Origin: Oncomelania hupensis
Taxonomy: Eukaryota; Mollusca; Gastropoda; Littorinimorpha; Pomatiopsidae
Reading direction: 5' to 3'
Assembly (NCBI GenBank): GCA_036898135.1
Contig: CM072525.1
Location: 50,576,790-50,640,789, forward strand
DNA: 64,000 bases
Part shown: piece after piece, positions 55,310 through 64,000 of the stretch
Position numbering within the stretch: the stretch's first letter is position 1
Layout: each line of letters begins with the position of its first letter
The notes under the pieces: generated by a model
Seen by the model: the letters and a program-made list of their open reading frames with translations, nothing else
What the model was told of the DNA's origin: nothing
Database searches by the model: none
Translations under genes and position numbers: made by a program

Positions 55310-55548
55310 TCCACCATCTGGCAACAGCTCACTCCTCCATCTAGCAACAGCTCACTCCTTCATCTGGCAACAGCTTTCTCCTCCATCTGGCAACAGCTTT
55401 CTCCTCCATCTGGCAACAGCTTTCTCCTCCATCTGGCAACAGCTTTCTTCTCCATCTGGCCACAGCTTTCTCCTCCATCTGGCAACAGCTTTCTCCTCCA
55501 TCTGGCAACAGCTTTCTCCTCCATCTGGCAACAGCTTTCTCCTCCATT
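55310..55548. repeat. 23-bp tandem repeat
   Basis: About ten copies of TCTGGCAACAGCTTTCTCCTCCA. The unit is not a multiple of three, so each frame cycles through three peptides; these frames are not genes. Confidence 0.95.
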
Positions 55549-55559
55549 ACAAAGTTGTC

Positions 55560-56356
55560 ACTTTCTTATTTGTTGTCTTTTTTCTCTCTTTTTGTTTGTT
55601 TTTGTTTTTGTGTGTTAAATATATATTTCGTACTTCTTGCCATTATCTAGTTATAAATTAAATTAAACAATCCTTTCGAGTGCCGTTATATAATCTATGC
55701 ATGTATTGATTTTGTTCTTTCAACAGTCTGCCTTACTTATCTATTATTATATTTATTATTGCATAGGTGACAATTAAGCTTCAGCTTTTGTATTTTCCTG
55801 TAAGTTCTCAGTTGTAATTATTATCATTGTCATGGTAATTGAAATAAATCAATGTTTAAAATGATTTATTGATCAAATACAAAAATTACCGATGAGATGG
55901 TTGAAAGGCGGATATACACTATTGGCCAGGATTTCACATTCGGTCGAATATGGAAGGTAGTTGTAATTTTCTAATAAAACGGACCTACACTCATCATCCA
56001 AATCATATTGCGCAAGATTTTGTTTCTTCTCTGTTTCATAAATATTTACCCTTTTTAGCTTATTGGGGGCAGAACTTGGCAATGAGTAGAGCGTCGAAAG
56101 TCTGTTTCAGTTGTCCCGAGTTCGAGCTCCGATGGCATTCATTCATATTTGATTTAATAAGTCGTTTCCTCGACAGTGTGGGGCTGAGGGTGGGGTCTGT
56201 CGGGTCCCCCGATCCCTTCATTTTAAACATTTGCATATATTGCCACGATCAGATTTACCGCAAACGCTGATGATCAGAAGGTGAATTCCAAAACGAGGAA
56301 TGAAATATACGATGACGTGATATTAGGTTCTGCTGCTGATGACGTTGGTGACGCGA
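55560..56356. other. Intergenic or 5' region of PLPP, nothing recognised
   Basis: AT-rich. The missing first exon of the phosphatase gene may lie here or further upstream, but no ATG-to-donor segment with a convincing membrane segment was found. Confidence 0.45.
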
Positions 56357-56359
56357 ATG

Positions 56360-56441
<82 letters not shown>
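56357..56441. repeat. (ATG)n microsatellite next to PLPP exon
   Basis: About 27 ATG units followed by GAAGAA repeats, ending about 45 bp before a PLPP exon acceptor. Confidence 0.95.
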
Positions 56442-56443
<2 letters not shown>

Positions 56444-56501
56444 GAAGAAGAAGAAGAAGAAGAAGAAACCATCGATGACAACAGTTGTGGTGTTGTTTCA
56501 G

Positions 56502-56656
56502 TGTTGATTCTGGCTGCAGTGTTCACCCTGCGTCGAGTGGACGCGGTGCATCGTGGGTTTTTCTGTGACGACGAGGACATTCGCTACCCGCACCATGAGG
56601 ACACCATCAGTGTGGGCGTGCTGTTCATCACTTGTTCCATCCCCGCCTTTGTCATG
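56502..56656 (+). CDS. PLPP-like exon 2 (first exon found)
   Basis: Acceptor TGTTGTTTCAG|TG, donor TTTGTCATG|GTCAGC. It encodes VLILAAVFTLRRVDAVHRGF, then FCDDEDIRYPHHEDTI and SVGVLFITCSIPAFVM, covering the end of helix 1, the conserved GFFC-D-I-YP loop and helix 2. The phase demands one base from an upstream exon. Confidence 0.88.
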
Positions 56657-57076
56657 GTCAGCACAACGAGCTTGCATTTTCCCTGTCCCCTTATCAGCCT
56701 CTACCACTCAGATTAGGACCAACGTCGCTTTCGGTCCGACTGCCTATTTAACCATAGTAGTCTACCAGCAGATAGCGGCAAAAGGTGTTTAGTAGTATTT
56801 ATATACAAAAACCCAATCACTGACTCGCTACACCATGGGGAGGAGGGCGGGAGACTTCAAGATCCACGTTGTTATAGGAGTACTTCCTAAATAGCTGTCA
56901 ACATGTATTTTGTACCGCTTTTCAGGGGAAGCAACTCTCATTTACCTACTTTCGGTTTATTTAGGATAGCTGTCAACATGTATTGTGTACCGCATTTCAG
57001 GGGAAGCAACTCTACTTTCGGTTTATTTAGGGATAATGCCTATTGTTGAGCTAACAAATGTTGTTTATGTTGTCAG

Positions 57077-57256
57077 ATCTTCGTTCTGGAGACTGTGTAC
57101 GGCGTATTGACCCCTCGCTACCGCGGTAGTAAAGATGGATCCACCCCTGCGGACGAGGAATCGCGCTGTGGAGGATTGAGGCATGGCCTTGGGCGCGGAG
57201 GGCTGGTGTTTGCCGCCCTGGTCTTCGGCAATGCACTGTGCTTTAACGTCACTGAG
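57077..57256 (+). CDS. PLPP-like exon 3
   Basis: Acceptor TATGTTGTCAG|ATC, donor ACTGAG|GTTGGT, 60 codons. It encodes IFVLETVYGVL, a hydrophilic loop rich in Gly/Arg/Ser (TPRYRGSKDGSTPADEESRC), then GGLVFAALVFGNALCFNVTE, helix 3. The loop is longer than in vertebrate PLPPs as I recall them. Confidence 0.88.
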
Positions 57257-57299
57257 GTTGGTCGTGTTGTAGTTAGTGCTGTTGATATCGTTGGTAGTG

Positions 57300-57437
57300 G
57301 TGGTGGGTTGGTTGGTTGGTTGGTTGGCTGGTGGGTTGGTTGGTTGTTGTTGTGTTGTTGATGATGATGATGACGATGATGATGACGATGATGATGATGA
57401 TGATAATGGTTTTTTTTTTAAAACAGGTTTTCAATTA

Positions 57438-57494
<57 letters not shown>

Positions 57495-57495
57495 T
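57300..57495. repeat. (GTTG)n and (ATG)n microsatellites in PLPP intron
   Basis: GGTTGGTTGG repeats (57300-57360), GATGATGAC repeats (57360-57402) and (ATG)n (57437-57494) fill the short intron up to 20 bp before the next acceptor. Confidence 0.93.
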
Positions 57496-57514
57496 TTTTT
57501 TTTTTTAAACACAG

Positions 57515-57666
57515 ATTTTCAAGCTGAGCTTCGGGCACCTGCGGCCAAATTTTTTATCTGCATGCCAACCGGAAGTGGATGTGACCTTGTGGTCCAATTG
57601 CAGCGGGCTGTTTATCACTGACGTCAAATGTATGAACTCTGACACTAGCCTCGTTATCGACATTAG
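57515..57666 (+). CDS. PLPP-like exon 4 (C1 motif)
   Basis: Acceptor TTTAAACACAG|ATT, donor GACATTAG|GTGAGT. It encodes IFKLSFGHLRPNFLSACQPE, then VDVTLWSNCSGLFITDVKCM and NSDTSLVIDI. KxxxxxxRP is complete. The Cys-rich lumenal loop between C1 and C2 is of usual length, with one N-glycosylation sequon (NCS). Confidence 0.92.
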
Positions 57667-58467
57667 GTGAGTTGTGTTGTAGACGTATTATTTGTGACTG
57701 GCATGCAGAGCAATGTCAATCCATGTACCCCGTCCTCACTCCCTCCAACGAAAAAAAAAAAAAGAAAGAAATACCCAGATTTTTGCAAACTTGTGCGAGA
57801 TGAGACCTAAATAGTCCAAAAAATCGAAAAAAATGTCCGCCGTCCGCCGTCTGTATGTGCAAAAAATTTAAACGTGGCTTAGTACTCACAGCCTATTTCA
57901 ACTATCACAACCCAACATGGTGAGATGGTGTATACCCATGAGACCTCCAAAATGATCAGGGAATGAATGACTTCACTTCAAGGTCAAGGCCACAGAGTCA
58001 TCAAATGCTAGTCAAAAAGGACAATTTTTCACACACTTTCACTTTTTATCTAGGTTATTAATATTGAACGTATGATTATTTGATGCATAATAGATATCAT
58101 GGAGACCCACATACTGTGCAAATTTGGTCAACACCACTCCCAGGTTGACCTTGACCCTAACTATGGGAGATATAAAGTCTAAACTTGCTATATTAAGAGA
58201 TGACAGATTGAGCTTTCATATTTGTTCCGTTTTTGAGTTGATCTTGAAGGTTAAGGTCATTTAGGTCTTGCAAAAACATGCAAAAAAATTGGTCATTATA
58301 CAGTGGAATGGCTGTTTATTTCACCCATAGTATGCAATAACATTGGGTTATTTGATCAGACATGAATGAGAGGTCACGTGATGGTCAAGGTCATCCTAAG
58401 GTCAAGGTCGCTAAACGTAAAGGTTATCCTAAAGTCACGGGTGTTTTTTCGGCGTAATTAAACTTTT
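57667..58467. other. PLPP intron with an old dispersed repeat
   Basis: 57780-58440 contains recurrent GGTCAAGGTCA and GACCTTGACC words as at 34060-34640. No frame. It ends at the target duplication of LINE-G copy F. Confidence 0.45.
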
Positions 58468-58997
58468 AAAATTAAACTAGACAGGACCATCAGTCTACAT
58501 TCCAAAGTAAGACTGCTGCGCTCCCTTGTCATCTCCATCTTCCTATATGCTTGCGAAGCATGGACCCTCACAGCAGATCTCCAACGAAGAATACAAAGCA
58601 TGGAGATGAGGTGCTACAGAAGACTTCTGGGCATTTCCTATACCCAAACACATCACCAACGATGAAGTCCGACAGACCATCACACAAGCCATTGGACAAC
58701 ACGATGACCTGCTCATAGTGAGAAGAAACGGAAACTCCGATGGTATTTATGGCCACGTCACCAGATCATCAGGCCTTGCAAAGACTATTCTGTAAGGCAC
58801 ATTGCAAGGAGGTAGAAGAAGAGGGAGACCAAAAAAGAGGTGGGAGGACAACATTCGAGAATGGACTGGTTTGACACTGAGCGAAGCCATCAGGGCTGCT
58901 GAGGACAGAGAAAGATGGAGTATGCTGGTTAAACGATGATCTGTGTTGCCCCTACGACCTCAGGGTTACGGGACAGGATAGAATAGGATAGGATAGG
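58468..58997 (+). mobile_element. LINE-G 3' fragment, copy F
   Basis: Runs from the DRTISLHSKVRLLRS region to the GGATA tail. AATTAAACTTTT at 58456-58467 and 58998-59009 is a 12-bp target duplication. The frame is broken several times (an extra A near 58646, a deletion near 58720, TAA near 58793). About ten bases at its left edge are not LINE-derived. Confidence 0.93.
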
Positions 58998-59009
58998 AAT
59001 TAAACTTTT

Positions 59010-61129
59010 GCCGTAGTTCGTTTGATAGTACATGAGTGTATTTGTAGCCGGAGGTCAATGTAATCTCAAGGTCAGCATAGAAAGATCAAAGTCGGTATTT
59101 GCATTTTAATGCCACCATTTCATTTTGTATTTCCTGGGCACTAATTTTCATGTTAAATTTTGCGAGTTTCATAAGGAGCATTGAGTAATATAGGCTTTGT
59201 CCTTCTAGAATCCAAGCCGTCGCCATATTTCACTAAGAATTGCGACATTTTTTAGATTTTTTAAAACATCAGTTTGAGTTTTTTTTTTAAAATTAATAAA
59301 AGATTTTTTTTAAATGCCACGCACCCCAACCCTCCTTTCACCTCACTCCCCCTCCCTCCCTCCCCCCTTCCCCTCCTCTTGTATCCCACTCCCTTTGGTG
59401 AAGGTTACTGCGCTGTCGTTATGAGGGTTCTGGACATGAAATGTGAAGGCCTAATGTGGCGTACTCACTTATTACTGTGCTAAATTACCTGTGATGACAT
59501 TACATTAGCGAGTTTGCTTTGAACTGCTGAAGAAGCTTTTAGCGAAATGCATTATATAAAAACCCTTGTGACGTGGGGTTTTATTGTTGCTGGGCTCTGC
59601 ACAATGGAATGCTATTACCCACTCGTCTTTGGTCTATGGGGATCGCTAGTAATCTCCCTTTGACTTAACTTAATACATTTATTTGTTTAGCTCGGTCTGT
59701 GTTTAGGCTGGGGTACAGAGATAGAAAGACAAATGGTAAAAGATCACTGTCACACTAGCTTTCACACGGCTATGAAACATATGTAGTCCAGCCACTTTAC
59801 TTGATAACAGTAAATATCACACATTTATTTCATCTACTCTATACATGATCTTCGACGTACGAAACTAACTTAAAAGTTCAAATGTCACTGCGAATGGTTC
59901 GTTCTTGATAGGTCTAGGCAGCTGCTTTATCATCATCGGGCTCTTGATACTTTCTGCCCTAATGGTCGGAGTTCTTGAAGAGTGGATTACTGTGATCCGT
60001 TTATACAGATTTGGTGCACAGTTTAGATCCGCACTTATCTGTTTTTTCGACGAACTGTGTCGTGGGTGCTTCCTTGATAAGCTGTGTTGGGTTGGATTCT
60101 GCTCCTTGTTGCTAGACTGGTGGGCTCTCTTTGCTCATTGCTAGAGAGGCCTCTGCAGACCAACTTTCAGCGACGACTTGTTCTGGTCTTTCGCCGAGTT
60201 AGGCTCACGATACAATGCCTGCTCGTCTGTAACATATGAGACGAAATTCTGCACAACCCTGTATAATAGGTGTGTGCAGAGCGTCTCACTGAAGGCCGAA
60301 GTAGCCCTCAGTGATTAGCTCCACATCTCTATATATAAGCGACGAACATTCTGCTAAGTCCGTGGTCCACTGGAATCTCCACTCTAATTTCATATACATA
60401 TATAAATATAAAACATGGCTAACTATACACATAGAGAAAGAATTAATATTATACACATTCTCTGGTACAGCCACTGGTCTGCAAGCATACATATAGGTTA
60501 AACAACAGTGGGTCCATACGGATTTTAACATGGCGTCAAACCCGGTCGTGTTCGACACGTGGTCACGCAACGTTGGACTAACCATTCAATTCTAAGCATA
60601 GCAAGTTTCACAAACATAATTCAACAATAATATAAATACATCACGATGAAACAAAAGTATGTTCATTTACCTTTTTGACAATGTCAGGCCGTGGCTAACT
60701 TGATTGAATTCGAATTTGTTTCAACAAGTTCTGCTTCCCTAGTCGGTCAATGGAGAGATTCTATTCGAGCGTAACTGTGTACTGCTCGGCGTTTGAATGT
60801 AGACTGACCCTCTACATGGCCTCTCACTGACCAGGCAGAACTGGTTCTACCGAACCTAGCTGTGTTCTGAGTGGCTGTAAATTCTGATTGGCTGTAAAAT
60901 CGAAGCGCTCTAACGTAGGCTGCGATGATGTCATTGCCTACTGGCCTATCGTCAAGCTATACAACTGTGTACCATAGAGCCACTTCTGTCGTCTGCTTCA
61001 GACTAACAGTAACCTTCTAAGTTTATACTGACTAACCAAGGCAACAGCTTAGGGTTGTGTTTAAATCTCGGCTCTTGTTACAACCCTTTTAGTTTGCTGT
61101 GTTTTAGGTCCTTTGGATTTTAGATCTGT
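59010..61129. other. PLPP intron, nothing recognised
   Basis: C-rich tract at 59318-59395. No element family, RNA or frame identified. Confidence 0.5.
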
Positions 61130-61445
61130 CTCGTCTCATTATGTGATTGCTAAATTAGTTGTGATGACATTCTATGATTGATAAATTAGTTGTTTTATTT
61201 TTGATTGCTAAATTATTAGTGTTGATATTATATATAGGATTGCTAAATTAGTTGTAATGGCATTCTATGACAGCTAAATTAATTGTGATAACATTATTTG
61301 ATTTGCTAAATTAATTTGATTGCAAAATTAGTTGTGTTGTCATTATATGATTGCTACATTATTGTTCTATATGATAGCAGAATTAATAGTGTTGACATTG
61401 TATGCTTGTTAAGTTAGTAATGTTGACATAATATAATTATGATTA
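61130..61445. repeat. Degenerate tandem repeat, about 30-bp period
   Basis: Around eight or nine copies of GATTGCTAAATTAGTTGTGA-type units with a variable TGACATTATATG part, ending at the acceptor of the C2 exon. Strongly diverged, thus old. Confidence 0.72.
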
Positions 61446-61463
61446 ATTTTTGTCTTGTTGCAG

Positions 61464-61521
61464 AAAATCGTTCTTGTCGGGGCATGCATCGTTCGTGACT
61501 ATGAACATGGGGTTTATTATG
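61464..61521 (+). CDS. PLPP-like exon 5 (C2 motif)
   Basis: Acceptor CTTGTTGCAG|A, donor ATTATG|GTGAGC, 58 nt. With the split codon it encodes RKSFLSGHASFVTMNMGFIM. SGHASF is the C2 signature (usually SGHSSF), and its His is essential in the family. Confidence 0.92.
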
Positions 61522-61936
61522 GTGAGCTTACAGATGTGTTTATTGGTTGTTCTTCTTTTTAGTTTGGTCTGGGCTTTCGAGTTCACACGCAGTATATAAG
61601 ACCATAATTTATTCATTCATTAGCATCTATATAACGAATGTCTGTGAAATAAAATTGCGGGCCTCATATGCAGCAGTGTACATGTATAACTGTATCATCA
61701 TTCTTCAGATTAAACACTATTAATACTTAGTGGCCTGCATTCATGGTATAGTTTACAACTGCAATGATTATGTTAATGCTATTGATTGACTGATGTGAGT
61801 GGTAGATGAGATTAGTGGTGGAAGAAATGATTCTACGTATTATGTATTTATTTATGTATTTGTTTGTTTATTTATTCAGTTCTTTTTTTTCCTGTTTGGA
61901 TGTTGTGATCGGTTGAAGCATTGATCGATTGTGCAG

Positions 61937-62113
61937 CTGTACCTTCAGCTGCGCTTGCCGTTGTCGTCACCGCGGTTGGTGAAGTCGCTGTTGCAGTGTG
62001 TGGCGCTGGGCTTCGGCGTATTCGTGTGCGGCAGTCGCATCTTGGACAACATGCACTTCCTGCAGGACATTGTGGCTGGCTTTGTGCTGGGCGCCCTCTT
62101 TGCCGTCTATACG
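61937..62113 (+). CDS. PLPP-like exon 6 (C3 motif)
   Basis: Acceptor GATTGTGCAG|CTG, donor TATACG|GTACGT, 59 codons. It encodes LYLQLRLPLSSPRLVKSLLQ, then CVALGFGVFVCGSRILDNMH and FLQDIVAGFVLGALFAVYT. SRx5HxxxD supplies the nucleophilic His and the Asp that polarises it. Two helices flank it. Confidence 0.93.
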
Positions 62114-62966
62114 GTACGTTTTACAGTGATGGAGAAAGTTTTTAAGCTAGGGGTATTTATACCCTCAACCAAAACATGTGGGGGTTTTCATACCCTCATT
62201 GCAAACATAAGGGGTTTTTTATACCCCCCTTTCAGTTTTGTAGGGGGTACACCAACATACGTAATAAACACTTTGCGTGGAAAGTCTTTTCATCAGTTTG
62301 AGTTTCTTCAGCCGGGCCTGGTTGCGGCTCACCTTTTTCTTCTCTTACCGAGCACTCAAAGCCAAAGGCTGACAAAAATGTTTGTTTTTCTTTTCCTTCA
62401 TCTTGTTTTAATTTTTTGGAGCAATTAGTTTTGTCTGCTTTATTTTTCCTTTTCTTCGGCTTCCCCCCCAGATCGCTGCTTGTCGGCCATGTTTAATGTT
62501 GGGTTGTTGTCAGTCTTATATAGTCAATCAAAAGCGTCGAGAAAAAATAGTAAATATTATCGTGCATATGATTGGCTGTTTCTCGGAAGCGACAGAATGA
62601 ACAGGAGGGGGGGAGAGGGTGGTAGGCGGTCGCGCAGGACGCACAGGCACACGATCCAAATCGAGCGAAAACTGTACGCACGACCGAAATAGTTGTACCT
62701 GATGATACCTCCCAGCAACTTAGCTTTACGTTTTCACACTCCTTTGGCACTGTCTTTGTGCGTGTTTATACCCTTTCAATACATTTTCGTTACGTGATTT
62801 CTCAACTCAGTGCGTGAAACACGTACGATTGTACGTGATCTCCATCACTGGTTTTAGCTCCTTCGCCCTTCCTCATGGATTCATGTTGTTGTTGTTGTTG
62901 TTGTTGTTGTCGTCTCCCTTCCTCCTTGATTCATGTTGTTGTTGTTGTTGTCTCCCTTCCTCCTTG

Positions 62967-62998
<32 letters not shown>

Positions 62999-63299
62999 AT
63001 CTTACAGTCATTGTGGCAAAACCGAAAACACTGCAACTCTCTAGCACAAGTACGTCAATAAACTTCCATTTATCCCAAACAGCTTTACATTGTAACGCGT
63101 TACGACAGTTGAGTATTACCACACAATAAATGCTGTCCACTTGTCAAATGTATTGCTTGTGCGGTCACTTGGAAATAAAACGTTGTGTATCCTTCTAAGG
63201 CCTGGGATCGGCGGTCTGTAAAAATGTCCGCTGTCGTCTGTAAAAATGTCCGCTGTCGTCACAGTCAAAGTCGTACATTTTGTTGTTGGTTGTCCACAG
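62114..63299. other. PLPP last intron
   Basis: It holds three (GTT)n tracts (62884-62915, 62935-62950, 62968-62999) with copies of CTCCCTTCCTCCTTGATT between them, a small compound minisatellite. Nothing else recognised. Confidence 0.6.
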
Positions 63300-63467
63300 G
63301 TGTACAAGATCTGCCCGAGGTTCATGAGGCAGCCTCCTCGTGCTGCGGCAGACGTACTGCCAGTGACCAACCCTAACAAAGCTTACACGCCACAGGTCAC
63401 CAGTAAGATAGACCATAACCAGGTCAACTGTGTTAAGGAGAGGGACTCCTCTTTTAGAGACATGTGA
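63300..63467 (+). CDS. PLPP-like exon 7, stop codon
   Basis: Acceptor GTTGTCCACAG|GTG, then VYKICPRFMRQPPRAAADVL, PVTNPNKAYTPQVTSKIDHN and QVNCVKERDSSFRDM, then TGA at 63465-63467. A cytoplasmic tail of about 50 residues. No lipid-anchor or PDZ-type end is evident. Confidence 0.88.
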   Translation: MYKICPRFMRQPPRAAADVLPVTNPNKAYTPQVTSKIDHNQVNCVKERDSSFRDM

Positions 63468-64000
63468 TGTGGAATGAACGACGAGCCGCTTTCAACAATT
63501 TTAGGCCATTGCCTACCAGCAGTGTCAAGATAAATGCAGTCTTCAAGACTCAGCGTTTTGGGGGTGACGACCGTACGACCAGCCACAGTTATGGCGCCTT
63601 CTCCAAAAAGAGATTTTTTTGTTTTCAGTGCCACTTGAAATATCGGGAAAGCGAACTTCCACTTGTTTGTGTATAGCCTAGGCTATCTCAGGAACATTTT
63701 CCAACGGGTTTTGAAATGGCGCTTACGCTATCTGTGTGTATGATTGTGTTGGAGACTTACTGCCGGCTTTGCTTAATGCAGCAGGGTCAAAACAGCAATG
63801 TAATTGACTGCAATGTCTGCAACCATGAGGAGGTGTCTGTTGCCCGAAACTGAACGCTAACATACAATGCCAAAGAATATTGTGCTCACCCTGATCGTGT
63901 TACTGACTGCACAAAGCACACATTTATACTTGGTCTCAGATTGGTGGCACAAAGTTTACGTGTCTTTCAGTCTCTTCTGCGTGCAAGTAGAATAATACTA
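63468..64000. other. PLPP 3' flank
   Basis: Probably 3' UTR at first. No clear AATAAA signal or further gene was seen before the window ends. Confidence 0.5.

Larger units (their letters stand above)
56502..63467 (+). other. Phospholipid phosphatase (PLPP/PAP2) gene, six exons, first exon not found
   Basis: Exons are 56502-56656, 57077-57256, 57515-57666, 61464-61521, 61937-62113 and 63300-63467. All borders are GT/AG with matching phases. The product removes phosphate from lipid phosphates such as phosphatidate and lysophosphatidate at the membrane (family knowledge). Motifs in order: RGFFCDDEDIRYP (lumenal loop after helix 1), C1 KLSFGHLRPNFL (Kx6RP), C2 LSGHASF (nucleophile-side His), and C3 SRILDNMHFLQDI (SRx5HxxxD). 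Hydrophobic helices flank them as in six-pass family members. About 296 residues are covered; the start codon and the beginning of helix 1 are in an exon I could not find. The short C-terminal tail is hydrophilic. Confidence 0.9.

Noticed and set aside
55254..55661. 135-codon repetitive protein
   Set aside because: The 23-bp repeat unit is not a multiple of three, so the frame encodes three cycling peptides; no support as a gene.
57780..58440. Nuclear-receptor response elements (AGGTCA words)
   Set aside because: The same AAGGTCAAGGTCA phrasing recurs at 34060-34640 in a shared dispersed-repeat context, so it is repeat sequence rather than a selected site.

Overview
This is a piece of animal nuclear genome. 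Coding sequence sits in short exons with GT/AG borders and matching reading-frame phases, inside long introns full of nested mobile elements. The mix of several tRNA-headed SINEs, a LINE with a GGATA-repeat tail, mariner, hAT and THAP-bearing DNA elements, and long simple repeats suggests a lophotrochozoan, most likely a gastropod or other mollusc. That placement is inference; no species marker was recognised.

Layout. 1-2033 is a 40-bp satellite array. 2178-9525 (minus) is a five- or six-exon gene of unknown function, about 406 residues, with a ubiquitin-like look at its C-terminus. 11548-29040 (plus) is an eight-exon short-chain dehydrogenase gene that matches peroxisomal trans-2-enoyl-CoA reductase (PECR) and ends in the peroxisomal signal SKL. 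Exon 2 carries a one-base frame disruption. The gene occupies 17.5 kb because its introns hold a LINE with a twin-priming inversion, a LINE nested in a short retroposon, a retroposon nested in a LINE, a hAT element nested in a mariner-like element, SINEs, and a 78-bp tandem array.

29041-56501 has no clear host gene except one THAP zinc-finger exon (38427-38943, minus). It is filled with SINEs, LINE 3' ends, MITEs, a CpG-rich fold-back structure (41523-42371), tandem arrays, and a 963-bp inverted-repeat element (54202-55164) carrying two convergent first-exon-like ORFs.

56502-63467 (plus) holds six exons of a phospholipid phosphatase (PLPP/PAP2) gene. All three catalytic motifs are present; the first exon was not found.

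The genes do not form a pathway. The unknown gene and PECR are divergent, with start codons about 2 kb apart. The most informative content is the insertion history: target-site duplications can be read directly for at least fifteen insertions.
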